A stretch of DNA of 64,000 nt, taken from assembly GCA_021739635.1 (NCBI GenBank), contig JAIPBH010000002.1:62001-126000 (forward strand). Direction: 5' to 3'. Positions 26,660-36,038 of the stretch are shown here, piece after piece. A program made the position numbers and the translations under genes. This DNA comes from Flavobacteriaceae bacterium (GTDB lineage: Bacteria > Bacteroidota > Bacteroidia > Flavobacteriales > Flavobacteriaceae). Within the stretch, counting starts at the first letter, position 1. Every line of letters begins with the position of its first letter. The notes beneath the pieces were generated by a model that was given only the letters and a program-made list of their open reading frames with translations, was not told the origin of the DNA and did not search any database.

Positions 26660-27055
26660 ATGAAAATATTCGTTTCCATATCAATGTCTATTTTATTCTT
26701 TTTTCAAGGGATAAGCATAGATATGGACTTTTGTGGTCCAATTAAAGAAATTTCAAACGTTATTACCCATTATCAAGACCATAAAGTTTATGGTGACTCT
26801 TTCCTTGAATATGTAGTTGAAGATTACATTGGCAGCGATGCTAAAAATGTAGAGCATCATCATAACCCAGATAAGGAGAATACACCAGTCCATTCTCATA
26901 ATCAATGTTGTCACCCTTTGGTATTAATTATTGCGAACAATAATTTGGCTTTAACCAATCGACTAAAATTTGAAGAGAAAAAACAATATAATTTACATCA
27001 AGTAAACTTCACTTCCAGATATCTGGAATCTCTTTTTCAACCCCCTCAAGTATAA
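26660..27055 (+). CDS. Small secreted HYC_CC_PP-like protein, metal cassette 1
   Basis: The 131-residue protein has an N-terminal signal (about 1-20) and a His-rich middle (VEHHHNPD, VHSHNQ). Its Cys layout DFCG...QCCHP...FQPPQV parallels the HYC, CC and PP motifs of the other small protein in this island (36039), with DFC in place of HYC. Such proteins sit in front of RND metal pumps in Bacteroidota and may bind metal in the periplasm. No reaction is known. The RND pump gene follows after a 119-bp structured leader. Confidence 0.65.
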   Translation: MKIFVSISMSILFFFQGISIDMDFCGPIKEISNVITHYQDHKVYGDSFLEYVVEDYIGSDAKNVEHHHNPDKENTPVHSHNQCCHPLVLIIANNNLALTNRLKFEEKKQYNLHQVNFTSRYLESLFQPPQV

Positions 27056-27162
27056 TTCAGTTTTTTTTAAGGATAGCTATATCCTAACGTGATGCTTCTC
27101 AAAGTAAGCATTGCTCTATAAAAGCGTTGCACCTATTCGTACCGCAAGTTTTCAACTGAATT
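27054..27162 (+). promoter_or_regulatory. Structured leader before the CzcA-type operon
   Basis: AATTCAGTT (27054-27062) and AACTGAATT (27154-27162) close a region with inner stems AGGATA-GCTA-TATCCT (27070-27085) and ATGCTT/AAGCAT (27092-27097, 27106-27111), and a weaker TTGC/GCAA near 27127-27149. This looks like a multibranch RNA ending 12 bp before the ATG at 27175. It may sense metal or control readthrough from the small gene upstream. Confidence 0.45.
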
Positions 27163-27174
27163 AATACATTTTCT

Positions 27175-30100
27175 ATGATTAATAAAATCATTGATTTTTC
27201 AATCAATAACAAATTCATTATTGGTTTGCTAACGCTAACCATTGTTGGAGCAGGTATTTGGAGTATGACCCAAGTACCAATAGATGCTGTTCCAGATATT
27301 ACCAATAACCAAGTTCAAGTCATTACGCAAGCCCCCAATTTAGGTACAGAGGATATTGAACAATTTGTAACCTACCCTGTGGAAGTTGCAATGAGCAACC
27401 TGCCTGATGTAAAGGAAATCCGTTCCATTTCTCGTTTTGGTTTATCTGTGGTTACTATAGTTTTTGACGATGATATGGGAACGTATCTACCACGTCAATT
27501 AGTAGCAGAAAAACTAAACGAAGTCAAAGAACAAATTCCGAGTGGTTTTGGCGAGCCAACTATGGGTCCTATTTCTTCAGGTTTAGGAGAAATTTATCAA
27601 TACACACTTAAAGTAAAACCAGAGTATAAAGACAAATATTCGGTTACTGATTTGCGCACAATGCAAGATTGGATTGTACAGCGTCAAATGGCTATGGTAG
27701 AAGGTGTAGTTGAGGTAAACGCCATTGGTGGAAAAATTAAGCAATACGAAGTAGCTGTAGACCCAAACGAATTAAAAGCTATTGGTTTAACAATTACCGA
27801 TGTTTTTGAAGCTCTTGAAGCTAACAATCAAAATACTGGTGGAGCATACATTGAAAAGAACCATCAAGCCAATTTTATTCGTGGAGAAGGTTTGGTGCGT
27901 AATTTAGAAGATATTAAAAAGATTACGGTTAAAAACACAAACAATATTCCAATTACCGTTGGCGACATTGCTTCGGTACAATTTGGTGCTGCTATTCGTT
28001 ATGGAGCTTTAACCCAAGATGGAGAAGGCGAAGTAGTTGGTGGTTTGGTTATGATGCTTAAAGGCGCTAATTCAAACGATGTCATTGAGAATGTAAAAGT
28101 GCGAATGGCTCAAATTGAAGAGTCATTACCAGAAGGTGTCATTATCGAACCTTTATTAGACCGAAGTAAATTAATAGCAGAAACGACCTCAACGGTTGCT
28201 ACCAATCTAATTGAAGGGGCATTAATAGTGATATTTGTTCTTATTTTCTTATTAGGTAATTGGCGTGGTGGTTTAATAGTAGCTTCAACAATTCCATTAT
28301 CCTTGTTGTTCGCTTTTATACTAATGAATGTTTTTGATGTTTGGGCTAACCTAATGAGTTTAGGAGCAATAGATTTTGGAATTATTGTCGATGGTGCTGT
28401 GATTATTGTAGAAAGTACCGTTTTTCTAATTGCTTCGCAAGTCCTAAAGAAAAGGAAATTGACATCCAAAGAGCGTGATGGTGTTGCTGCAAACGCTTCA
28501 AAAAAAATGATGAATGCTGCCTTTTTCGGTCAGCTGATTATTTTAATTGTATTTCTGCCAATACTGGCATTAGAAGGTATTGAAGGAAAAATGTTCAAAC
28601 CAATGGCATTGACCTTTATTTTCGCAATGATTGGTGCAATGGTACTTTGTTTAACCTACGTTCCAATGATGTCTACACTTATTTTAAGAGCGCCAAAGTC
28701 AGACAAAAAATCTTATGGCGATAAATTCGTGCATTGGGTAGAACGTAAATACCAGCCACTATTAGAAAAAGCATTAAAGAAAGGAAAATTAATAATTGGT
28801 GTTTCTGTTGTTTTATTTGGTATTGCAGTTTTTATGTTTACAAGAATGGGTGGCGAATTTATTCCACAACTCGATGAGGGTGACATTGCATTTCACGCCA
28901 TTTTAAAACCCGGAAGCTCGCTTACAGAAACGATTGAAACAACCACAAAAATTGAACAAATTGTAAAAGCAAAGTTTCCAGAAGTTGAAAAAATTGTAAG
29001 TCGAATTGGTGTTGCCGAAATTCCAACCGATCCAATGCCAATGGATTTAGCAGATGTATTTGTAATACTGAAACCAAAAGGTGAATGGACAACCGTTGAG
29101 ACAAAAGATGAACTCATCGAAAAAATGAAAGAAGCAGTGGAAATAATTCCTGGTGTGAATTATGAGTTTACGCAACCAATTGAAATGCGTTTTAACGAAT
29201 TGCTTGAAGGTGTTAGAGAAGATATAGCTATTAAACTTTATGGAGAAGATATAAATGTATTGTCTCAAAAAGCAGAAGAAATATCTAAAATTATTGCAGG
29301 TACTGATGGTATTGGAGATATGAAAGCGGAAGCTACAACTGGTTTACCGCAAATGACAATTACTTATAACAGAAGTAAATTGGCACAATACGGACTTCAA
29401 ATAAACACGTTAAATCAAATTGTGCAATCAGCTTTTGCAGGAGGAATAGCAGGAACTATTTTTGAAGGAGAAAAACGATTTGATTTGGTGGTTAGGTTAA
29501 GTTCTCATAATCGTAAAGACATAACAGATGTGCAAAATTTGTTTATCAACTTACCTTCTGGTGCACAAATTCCACTTCGCGAAGTAGCTGATGTAAGTTA
29601 CAAAGCAGGTCCAATGCAAATAAGTAGAGATAACACCAATAGAAGAACTTATGTAGGTATTAATGTAAGAGGTCGTGATGTAAAATCGTTGGTAGGCGAA
29701 ATTAAAACTAAATTAGATGCACAATTAGAACTACCTTCTGGTTATTTTATTCGTTATGGTGGTGCTTTTGAAAATTTAGAACGTGCCAGTAACCGTTTAC
29801 AAACGGTTGTACCTATTGCCTTGTTGCTCATTTTTATACTGATATATTTTGCACTAAAATCGTTACCACAAACCTTAATGATTTACATCGCTATCCCAAT
29901 GGCAACCATTGGTGGTGTTGTAGCATTATGGTTACGAGATATGCCTTTTAGTATTTCGGCAGGTGTTGGTTTTATTGTACTGTTTGGTGTTGCTGTTTTA
30001 AACGGATTAGTAATGATTAGTGGACTTAACGAATTAAAAGAAGAAGGAGTAACCAATCTAAAAGATAGAATAATAGAAGGTACAAAGCGAAGAATTAGAC

Positions 30101-31509
30101 CTATTATGTTAACAGCTTTTACAGATGTTTTAGGCTTTTTACCTATGGCAATTTCAGCATCAGCTGGTGCAGAAGTTCAGCGACCTTTAGCAACTGTTGT
30201 AATTGGTGGTTTATTAACCTCTACATTATTAACATTATTCGTTTTACCTATATTATATCATTGGGTAGAAAACAAATCATTCAATTTTAGAACTGACAAA
30301 AAAGTAATAACAGTTACTGCTATGGTAGCTTTTATGTTTTTGTTGCCAATAACAGGTAACGCACAACAAATAAAAGATTCGTTACCATTTATTTCAATGC
30401 AAGAAGCAGTGAAATTGGCTAAAGAAAACTTTCCAAGTCTAAAACAACGACAGCTTGAAATTGATAAGCAACAACAATTAAAAGGAACTGCTTTCGATTT
30501 TGGTACTACTCAAATTTTTACTGGTGGCGAAGAAATTAACAATGGCACAGGTATTTATACAACTATAGGTGTTGGTCAATCAAATATAGACGTGTTTGGT
30601 GTTTCCCCAAAGAGAAAATTACAGGAGCAACGTATTCAGTTAGCCCAAAAAGCCTTTCAGCTTTCAGAATTAGATTTAGAATTGGAAGTTAAAAAGGCGT
30701 GGGCAAATGCCTTACAAAGTAAAAGGAAGTATAATTTATACAAAGAGTTAGATTCTATTTATGCCAATTTTGAAAAAGCAGTTGCATTAAATTATGAAGT
30801 AGAAGCTATTTCGCGGTTAGAATATTCGGCTGCCAAAAATCAAGCCTTACAAATTCAGAATAAATTTATGCAATCAAAAAGTGAATATGCTATTGCATTA
30901 CAACAACTAAATCTATGGTTAGTTTCTGATGAATATTATACAGTTTCAGATGAAATTGATATAGAGAGCGAAATAAATGTAGAATCCTTTAGTTTAGAAG
31001 CACATCCGTTGTATACTATTTCTCAACTTCAAGTCACAGAAGCAGAAGCAAACTATAGAGCTGCTAAAGCCGAAAATTTACCAAAGTTCAACCTTCAAGG
31101 TGGCCTGCAAAAAGTAAATGGAAATACTGGATTTTACACCTATCAAGCTGGTATTTCCATTCCGTTCTTATCTGGTACAACAAAAGCACAAGTTAGAACA
31201 GCAAAAATTGATAGACAAATTGCCGAATCAAATATGCAGTTCAAACAAAAAGAAGTACAATCTAAATTTAATCAAACTAAAGAAAATTACCAAAAATGGA
31301 AAACATCTTGGCTGTTCTATAAGAATGAAGTATTACCACTTATTAAAGAACAAAAAACAGGTGCTTTGTTTGCATATAAAGAAGGAGAGATTGATTACAC
31401 AGCGTTTACACAACTTATAAAAGAAGCTATTCAATCAGAACTGGAAGCACAAACAGCTTTAGCAAACTATTTAGAAAGTACATTTCAATTACAATATTTT
31501 AATCAATAA
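27175..31509 (+). CDS. CzcA-type heavy-metal RND pump fused to a TolC-like outer-membrane channel
   Basis: The 1444-residue protein is a complete HME-RND pump (about 1-1040; twelve membrane segments, two large periplasmic loops) followed by a TolC-family protein (about 1064-1444). The membrane motif DFGIIVDGA (400-408) is the divalent-cation (Zn/Co/Cd) HME type. Between the halves lies a 13th hydrophobic stretch, residues 1045-1060, ending ITGNAQQ, which looks like an internal signal peptide with cleavage after A1063. Such fusions are known in Bacteroidota. The adaptor gene begins four bases after its stop, so pump, channel and adaptor are made together. Metal choice is inferred from the motif. 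Confidence 0.92.
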   Translation: MINKIIDFSINNKFIIGLLTLTIVGAGIWSMTQVPIDAVPDITNNQVQVITQAPNLGTEDIEQFVTYPVEVAMSNLPDVKEIRSISRFGLSVVTIVFDDDMGTYLPRQLVAEKLNEVKEQIPSGFGEPTMGPISSGLGEIYQYTLKVKPEYKDKYSVTDLRTMQDWIVQRQMAMVEGVVEVNAIGGKIKQYEVAVDPNELKAIGLTITDVFEALEANNQNTGGAYIEKNHQANFIRGEGLVRNLEDIKKITVKNTNNIPITVGDIASVQFGAAIRYGALTQDGEGEVVGGLVMMLKGANSNDVIENVKVRMAQIEESLPEGVIIEPLLDRSKLIAETTSTVATNLIEGALIVIFVLIFLLGNWRGGLIVASTIPLSLLFAFILMNVFDVWANLMSLGAIDFGIIVDGAVIIVESTVFLIASQVLKKRKLTSKERDGVAANASKKMMNAAFFGQLIILIVFLPILALEGIEGKMFKPMALTFIFAMIGAMVLCLTYVPMMSTLILRAPKSDKKSYGDKFVHWVERKYQPLLEKALKKGKLIIGVSVVLFGIAVFMFTRMGGEFIPQLDEGDIAFHAILKPGSSLTETIETTTKIEQIVKAKFPEVEKIVSRIGVAEIPTDPMPMDLADVFVILKPKGEWTTVETKDELIEKMKEAVEIIPGVNYEFTQPIEMRFNELLEGVREDIAIKLYGEDINVLSQKAEEISKIIAGTDGIGDMKAEATTGLPQMTITYNRSKLAQYGLQINTLNQIVQSAFAGGIAGTIFEGEKRFDLVVRLSSHNRKDITDVQNLFINLPSGAQIPLREVADVSYKAGPMQISRDNTNRRTYVGINVRGRDVKSLVGEIKTKLDAQLELPSGYFIRYGGAFENLERASNRLQTVVPIALLLIFILIYFALKSLPQTLMIYIAIPMATIGGVVALWLRDMPFSISAGVGFIVLFGVAVLNGLVMISGLNELKEEGVTNLKDRIIEGTKRRIRPIMLTAFTDVLGFLPMAISASAGAEVQRPLATVVIGGLLTSTLLTLFVLPILYHWVENKSFNFRTDKKVITVTAMVAFMFLLPITGNAQQIKDSLPFISMQEAVKLAKENFPSLKQRQLEIDKQQQLKGTAFDFGTTQIFTGGEEINNGTGIYTTIGVGQSNIDVFGVSPKRKLQEQRIQLAQKAFQLSELDLELEVKKAWANALQSKRKYNLYKELDSIYANFEKAVALNYEVEAISRLEYSAAKNQALQIQNKFMQSKSEYAIALQQLNLWLVSDEYYTVSDEIDIESEINVESFSLEAHPLYTISQLQVTEAEANYRAAKAENLPKFNLQGGLQKVNGNTGFYTYQAGISIPFLSGTTKAQVRTAKIDRQIAESNMQFKQKEVQSKFNQTKENYQKWKTSWLFYKNEVLPLIKEQKTGALFAYKEGEIDYTAFTQLIKEAIQSELEAQTALANYLESTFQLQYFNQ

Positions 31510-31513
31510 GAAA

Positions 31514-32719
31514 ATGAAAAATAGATTATATAAATTTTTAGCCATAATAATGTTATCCATTTTTGTTTCTGCTTGCGGAAATAAAGAAAGCCACAAAGAA
31601 GACAATGGCAATTCGCATAACGAAGAACAAAATACTGAAGAAAACGATGACCATAGCGAAGGCGAAGAAGTGATGCTTTCACAACAACAGTTTGAAGCCT
31701 TAAAAATGAAAATAGACACCATTGCTTCACGCAATATGAGTGGCTATGTGGAAGCCAATGGAACTTTAGAAGTACCACCACAAAACGAGGCTGCCATAAC
31801 ATCAGTAATTGGTGCTAATGTAGTTTCTATTGAAGTGATTGAAGGGGATAAAGTGAATAAAGGTCAAGTAGTGGCATATCTTTCACATCCAAATATTATT
31901 CAAATGCAAACCAATTATTTAAATGCCTATAGTGATAGTAATTTTTTAAAGAAGAATTATGAGCGTCAACAAAAATTGTACGATGCAGGTGTAGGATCTG
32001 GTGCAAATTACCAAAAAGCTGAAGCAGAATATGAAGCCTCAAAGGCAATGGTTCAAGGAATGGCAGCTCAATTACAATTATTAAATATTAGTGCAACGTC
32101 GGTTCGCAATGGTAGTATTGCACAACGTATTTCACTACGCAGTCCTATTGAAGGCTATGTGCAAAAGGTAGAAGTAAAAACAGGACAATATGTTGAACCT
32201 CAAACCGAACTCTTTGAAATAGTAAATACACATCACGTTCACGCTGATTTAATGGTGTTTGAAAAGGATGTATATAAAGTTAAGAAAGGTCAAAAAGTAA
32301 CCTTTAATGTACAAACAATGCAAGATGAAGAATTAACAGCTGAAATTTATTCGGTAAGTAAAACTTTCGAAGACAATCCTAAAGCGGTACACGTACACGC
32401 AGAAATTGAGAATAAAAAAGGGATTCTTATTCCTGGAATGTATATTCAAGGAAAAATCCAAACAGAAAATACGAAAACTATGGCGTTGCCCGAAAGTGCC
32501 ATAGTAAAAGAAGGCGATAGATTTTTCGTGTTTTCGGCGGAAAAAGAAAATGAAGACTGGAGTTTTATACCTATAGAAGTGCTATTAGGGGCAAAAGATG
32601 GTAATTGGATAGCAGTTCAATTTACTGAAGTACAAGATAAAACCACAAAATTTGCTTATAATAATGCGTATTATTTAATAGCTGAAATGAAAAAAGGCGA
32701 AACAGAACACGAACATTAA
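31514..32719 (+). CDS. RND efflux periplasmic adaptor lipoprotein (CzcB-like)
   Basis: The 401-residue membrane-fusion protein has a lipoprotein signal with lipobox VSAC near residue 21, then a His/Glu-rich stretch (about 24-50, with HKEDNGNSHNEE and DDHSEGEE) that may hold metal. The adaptor core has an N-terminal barrel strand (GYVEANGTLEVPPQNEAAI), a helical hairpin (about 125-195) and a second barrel half with SPIEGYVQKVEVKTGQYVEP. It links the pump and channel encoded just upstream. Confidence 0.92.
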   Translation: MKNRLYKFLAIIMLSIFVSACGNKESHKEDNGNSHNEEQNTEENDDHSEGEEVMLSQQQFEALKMKIDTIASRNMSGYVEANGTLEVPPQNEAAITSVIGANVVSIEVIEGDKVNKGQVVAYLSHPNIIQMQTNYLNAYSDSNFLKKNYERQQKLYDAGVGSGANYQKAEAEYEASKAMVQGMAAQLQLLNISATSVRNGSIAQRISLRSPIEGYVQKVEVKTGQYVEPQTELFEIVNTHHVHADLMVFEKDVYKVKKGQKVTFNVQTMQDEELTAEIYSVSKTFEDNPKAVHVHAEIENKKGILIPGMYIQGKIQTENTKTMALPESAIVKEGDRFFVFSAEKENEDWSFIPIEVLLGAKDGNWIAVQFTEVQDKTTKFAYNNAYYLIAEMKKGETEHEH

Positions 32720-32721
32720 TT

Positions 32722-33138
32722 ATGCAAACAATAGAACAATTTTTAGAGTCAAAAGATATACGGGTTACGGCAATGCGTTTATTGATTTATAAGTTTCTTG
32801 CAAATAAACAAATAGCAGTAACATTAAGTGATATAGAAAATGCTTTTGAAAAAGCAGATAGAACCACATTGTACAGAACTATTAAAACATTTGAGGAAAA
32901 AGCGATAGTGCATCAAATAGACGATGGCACAGGAATTACTAAATATGCTCTGTGTGAAAACGGATGTAATTGCGAAATTGAAACTGATTTGCATCTACAT
33001 TTCCATTGTAATAATTGCAATGAAACCGTTTGCTTAACAGAACATAAAATACCTCAAATAAAAGTACCAGATGGTTTTGTGTCAGAAAATGTAAACTTGG
33101 TTGTAAAAGGTATTTGCGATAAATGTAGTGGACAATAA
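32722..33138 (+). CDS. Fur-family metalloregulator
   Basis: The 138-residue protein has a winged-helix domain (about 1-80; DIRVTAMRLLIYKFL, DRTTLYRTIKTFEEK) and a metal and dimer domain with HLHFHCNNCNETVCL and GICDKC, the two CxxC structural zinc sites. It begins two bases after the adaptor gene, so it is part of the czc-like operon and probably autoregulatory. Zur-like zinc or other-metal sensing is plausible, but the sensed metal cannot be read. The TTGCA direct-repeat sites at 26614 and 33139 are candidate targets. Confidence 0.88.
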   Translation: MQTIEQFLESKDIRVTAMRLLIYKFLANKQIAVTLSDIENAFEKADRTTLYRTIKTFEEKAIVHQIDDGTGITKYALCENGCNCEIETDLHLHFHCNNCNETVCLTEHKIPQIKVPDGFVSENVNLVVKGICDKCSGQ

Positions 33139-33169
33139 TTGCACTTCCATTGCACTGTTTTTAATTGCA
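33139..33169 (+). promoter_or_regulatory. Operator-like TTGCA repeats before merTP
   Basis: TTGCACTTCCATTGCA (33139-33154) repeats the 16-bp pattern found at 26614 with 14 of 16 identical bases, and a third ATTGCA follows at 33164. The site fills most of the gap between the Fur-family gene and the merTP-like gene at 33197. Confidence 0.5.
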
Positions 33170-33196
33170 TTTTTGTAATCAAAGAATTAAGTAATT

Positions 33197-33787
33197 ATGA
33201 AAAGTAAATTAGCGATAACAAGTTTGCTTACAGCAATTACAGCTTCATTATGTTGTATAACACCTGTTTTGGCTTTAATAGCAGGAACAAGCGGTGTAGC
33301 TTCAACAATTTCTTGGATAGAACCATTCAGACCTTATTTAATAGGACTAACCATATTAGTTCTTCTTTTTGCTTGGTATCAAAAATTGAAGCCAGAAAAA
33401 GAAATATACTGCGGCGAATGTGAAACGGATGAAAAACCAAAATTTATTCAATCAAAAACCTTTTTAGGATTTGTAACAGTATTCGCAATAGTGATGTTGG
33501 CTTTCCCGTATTATTCAGGAATGTTTTACCCAAACACAGAAAAGCAAATACTCGTAGTTAACAAATCTGATATTAAAACAGTTGAATTTAAAATCAGTGG
33601 AATGACTTGTGTGAGTTGCGAAGAACACATAAATCACGAAGTAAACAAACTCAACGGAATTGTTAACTCAAATTCCTCATACAAAAAGGGTAATGCAATT
33701 ATTGAATTTGACAAAACTAAAACCAGTGAGATGGAAATTGAGAAAGCAATTAACACAACAGGTTATAAAGTAACCGACAAAAAATAA
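33197..33787 (+). CDS. MerTP-like mercury/metal transport protein (MerT-MerP fusion)
   Basis: The 196-residue inner-membrane protein has a MerT-like part with three membrane segments (about 10-35, 45-62, 92-112) and cysteines C18-C19 in SLCCITPVLAL, a cytosolic Cys pair in YCGECETDEK, and a C-terminal HMA domain with GMTCVSCEEH (C-x2-C). MerTP proteins pass Hg(II) or related ions inward. No merA reductase is present in the window, so it may serve another metal or supply the P-type ATPase encoded downstream. Six bases separate it from the GDCCVxC gene. Confidence 0.87.
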   Translation: MKSKLAITSLLTAITASLCCITPVLALIAGTSGVASTISWIEPFRPYLIGLTILVLLFAWYQKLKPEKEIYCGECETDEKPKFIQSKTFLGFVTVFAIVMLAFPYYSGMFYPNTEKQILVVNKSDIKTVEFKISGMTCVSCEEHINHEVNKLNGIVNSNSSYKKGNAIIEFDKTKTSEMEIEKAINTTGYKVTDKK

Positions 33788-33792
33788 AACTA

Positions 33793-33999
33793 ATGGAAAT
33801 TATATTAAAATCAGAAATTACGTGCCCTAACTGTGGTCATAAAAAAGAAGAAGAAATGCCAACAAATGCTTGTCAATTCTTTTATGAATGTGAAACGTGC
33901 AAAACGGTTTTGAAACCAAAAGAAGGCGACTGTTGTGTGTTTTGCTCTTTTGGAACAGTTCCTTGTCCACCAATTCAAGAAAACAAAAGTTGTTGTTAG
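33793..33999 (+). CDS. GDCCVxC domain small cysteine-rich protein
   Basis: The 68-residue protein has eleven cysteines in an order typical of this family: CPNCGH, CQFFYECETC, the signature GDCCVFCSFG, then CPP and a CC end. It is cytosolic (no signal) and sits between merTP and a P1B-ATPase gene, which suggests a soluble metal carrier or sink. Function is not established for the family. Confidence 0.85.
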   Translation: MEIILKSEITCPNCGHKKEEEMPTNACQFFYECETCKTVLKPKEGDCCVFCSFGTVPCPPIQENKSCC

Positions 34000-34011
34000 T
34001 CCGAAGAAAAT

Positions 34012-35964
34012 ATGAAAAAAAAGAAATTAAATTTAAGAGATATAAAATCAAATTCAAAAGAGCAACATAGTCAGGATGATGGTCACGATCATAGTGGCAA
34101 TTCAAGTCAAATTAAAGCCTATATTCCAGCAATCATAAGTTTTACAATGCTAATTATTGGCATTGCTTTAGATTATTTTGATGTTGCATTTTTTAAAGAT
34201 TGGTTGCGTATTGTATGGTATGGTATAGCATATTTGCCAGTAGGTCTTCCTGTAGTAAAAGAAGGATGGGAAAGTATTAAAAAAGGAGATGTGTTTACAG
34301 AGTTCTTTTTAATGTCCATTGCTACTATTGGTGCGTTTATTATTGGCGAATATCCTGAAGGTGTTGCAGTAATGTTGTTTTACGCAGTTGGGGAATTATT
34401 TCAAAATGCAGCTGTTAACAGAGCAAAAGGAAATATAAAAGCCTTACTTGATGTAAGACCAAATGAAGCTCTGGTATATCGCAACAATGATTATGTGTCT
34501 GTGAGTCCAGAAACGGTTGAAATTGGCGAAAAAGTGCAAGTTCGTTCGGGAGAAAAAATCCCTTTAGATGGTATTCTACTTTCCGAAAAAGGCTCATTTA
34601 ACATAGCAGCATTAACAGGAGAAAGTAAACCTGATACGATTGCAAAAGGTGAAAAAGTTTTTGCAGGCAGCATTAATTTGGACGGTGTAATTGAAATAGA
34701 AACCACCAAAGAATTTAAAGACAGTTCCATTGCAAGAATTTTGGATATGGTACAGAACGCCACAGCTCGAAAATCTAAAACAGAATTATTCATTAGAAAA
34801 TTTGCACGTATCTACACGCCAATAGTTGTGTTTTTAGCAATAGGTGTTACGTTTCTACCATACTTTTTTGTAGATGATTATGTCTTTAGAGATTGGTTAT
34901 ACAGAGCTTTAATTTTTCTTGTGATTTCTTGTCCTTGTGCCTTGGTTATTTCTATTCCTTTGGGTTATTTCGGAGGATTGGGTGCAGCTTCAAAAAACGG
35001 AATTTTATTTAAAGGAGCTTCGTTTTTAGATGCAATGACCAAAATAAACACCTTGGTAATGGATAAGACAGGAACGGTTACCAAAGGAGTTTTCAAAATC
35101 AAAGTAATCAAAGCTATTGGTTGGGACGAATCCGAATTTATGAAATACCTGATGGCTATGGAAGAACAATCCACACATCCTATTGCAAAAGCCATTTTAG
35201 AGTACAAAGCTGAAGGAGAAGATTTTAAAGCACAAGACGTTTCTGAAATTGCAGGTAAAGGTTTAAAAGGCGTTGTTAATGGTAAAACAGTTTTAGTAGG
35301 AAATAAAGCCTTAATGACTGCGAATAATATAAATGTTCCATCTGAAACGGAATCTATTGTAGAATCGATAGTATTAGTTGCAATCGATAATCAATTTGCA
35401 GGTTATGTAGTCATAGCAGATGAATTAAAGGAAGATGCAAAAGAAACTATTACAGCATTACACAAAGTAGGCATTAAAAATATTATGATGCTTTCCGGTG
35501 ATAAAGATTCCATCACGCAACAAGTCGCTAAAGAGTTGAATATCGAAAATGCTAAAGGTGGTTTACTTCCAGAAGATAAATTAAACGAAGTTGAAATTTT
35601 AAAGAAAAATCCTGAAAACAAAATAGCCTTTATAGGTGATGGTATTAACGATGCACCTGTTTTAGCAGCAAGTAACGTTGGTATTGCAATGGGTGGTTTA
35701 GGTAGTGATGTAGCTATTGAAACAGCAGACGTTATCATTCAAACCGACCAGCCTTCAAAAGTAGTTAGAGCCATTAAAATAAGTCGTTCTACAAGAAAAA
35801 TTGTTTGGCAAAATATCATTTTAGCGTTTGGAGTTAAAGTTATTGTCTTGATATTAGGATCAGGTGGTTTAGCCACAATGTGGGAAGCTGTTTTTGCAGA
35901 TGTAGGAGTAGCATTATTAGCAATTTTAAATGCAGTTCGATTGCAGAAAATGAAATGGGATTAA
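34012..35964 (+). CDS. Zn2+/Cd2+/Pb2+-exporting P1B-2-type ATPase
   Basis: The 650-residue ATPase has a short His/Asp-rich N-terminus (DDGHDHSGN) instead of an HMA domain, and its own metal-binding parts may be supplied by MerTP. Core motifs are SCPCALVI (C307-P-C309), DKTGTVTKG with phosphorylated D351, a THPIAKAI segment for the HP motif, and GDGINDAPVLAASN. The last membrane pair has FGVKV and ADVG, the lysine and DxG pattern of the Zn/Cd/Pb subgroup. Its gene is the last of the merTP block, 12 bp after the GDCCVxC gene. Confidence 0.92.
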   Translation: MKKKKLNLRDIKSNSKEQHSQDDGHDHSGNSSQIKAYIPAIISFTMLIIGIALDYFDVAFFKDWLRIVWYGIAYLPVGLPVVKEGWESIKKGDVFTEFFLMSIATIGAFIIGEYPEGVAVMLFYAVGELFQNAAVNRAKGNIKALLDVRPNEALVYRNNDYVSVSPETVEIGEKVQVRSGEKIPLDGILLSEKGSFNIAALTGESKPDTIAKGEKVFAGSINLDGVIEIETTKEFKDSSIARILDMVQNATARKSKTELFIRKFARIYTPIVVFLAIGVTFLPYFFVDDYVFRDWLYRALIFLVISCPCALVISIPLGYFGGLGAASKNGILFKGASFLDAMTKINTLVMDKTGTVTKGVFKIKVIKAIGWDESEFMKYLMAMEEQSTHPIAKAILEYKAEGEDFKAQDVSEIAGKGLKGVVNGKTVLVGNKALMTANNINVPSETESIVESIVLVAIDNQFAGYVVIADELKEDAKETITALHKVGIKNIMMLSGDKDSITQQVAKELNIENAKGGLLPEDKLNEVEILKKNPENKIAFIGDGINDAPVLAASNVGIAMGGLGSDVAIETADVIIQTDQPSKVVRAIKISRSTRKIVWQNIILAFGVKVIVLILGSGGLATMWEAVFADVGVALLAILNAVRLQKMKWD

Positions 35965-36021
35965 GCAGATTAATCAATTAAACTTCTGTTAAACAAAATC
36001 AATAGTTGTTAAAATTTTTTA

Positions 36022-36029
36022 TACCTTTG
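36022..36029 (+). promoter_or_regulatory. -7 box of the second metal cassette
   Basis: TACCTTTG matches TAnnTTTG exactly and lies nine bases before the chosen ATG at 36039. A TTG at 36006 is closer than the usual spacing. A new transcription unit therefore probably starts here. Confidence 0.5.
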
Positions 36030-36038
36030 CAAATAGAT

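Noticed and set aside
27175-31509. Sequencing fusion of two genes (czcA and czcC) by a missing stop
   Set aside because: The join carries a clean signal-peptide-like linker, and such CzcA-TolC fusions are known in Bacteroidota.
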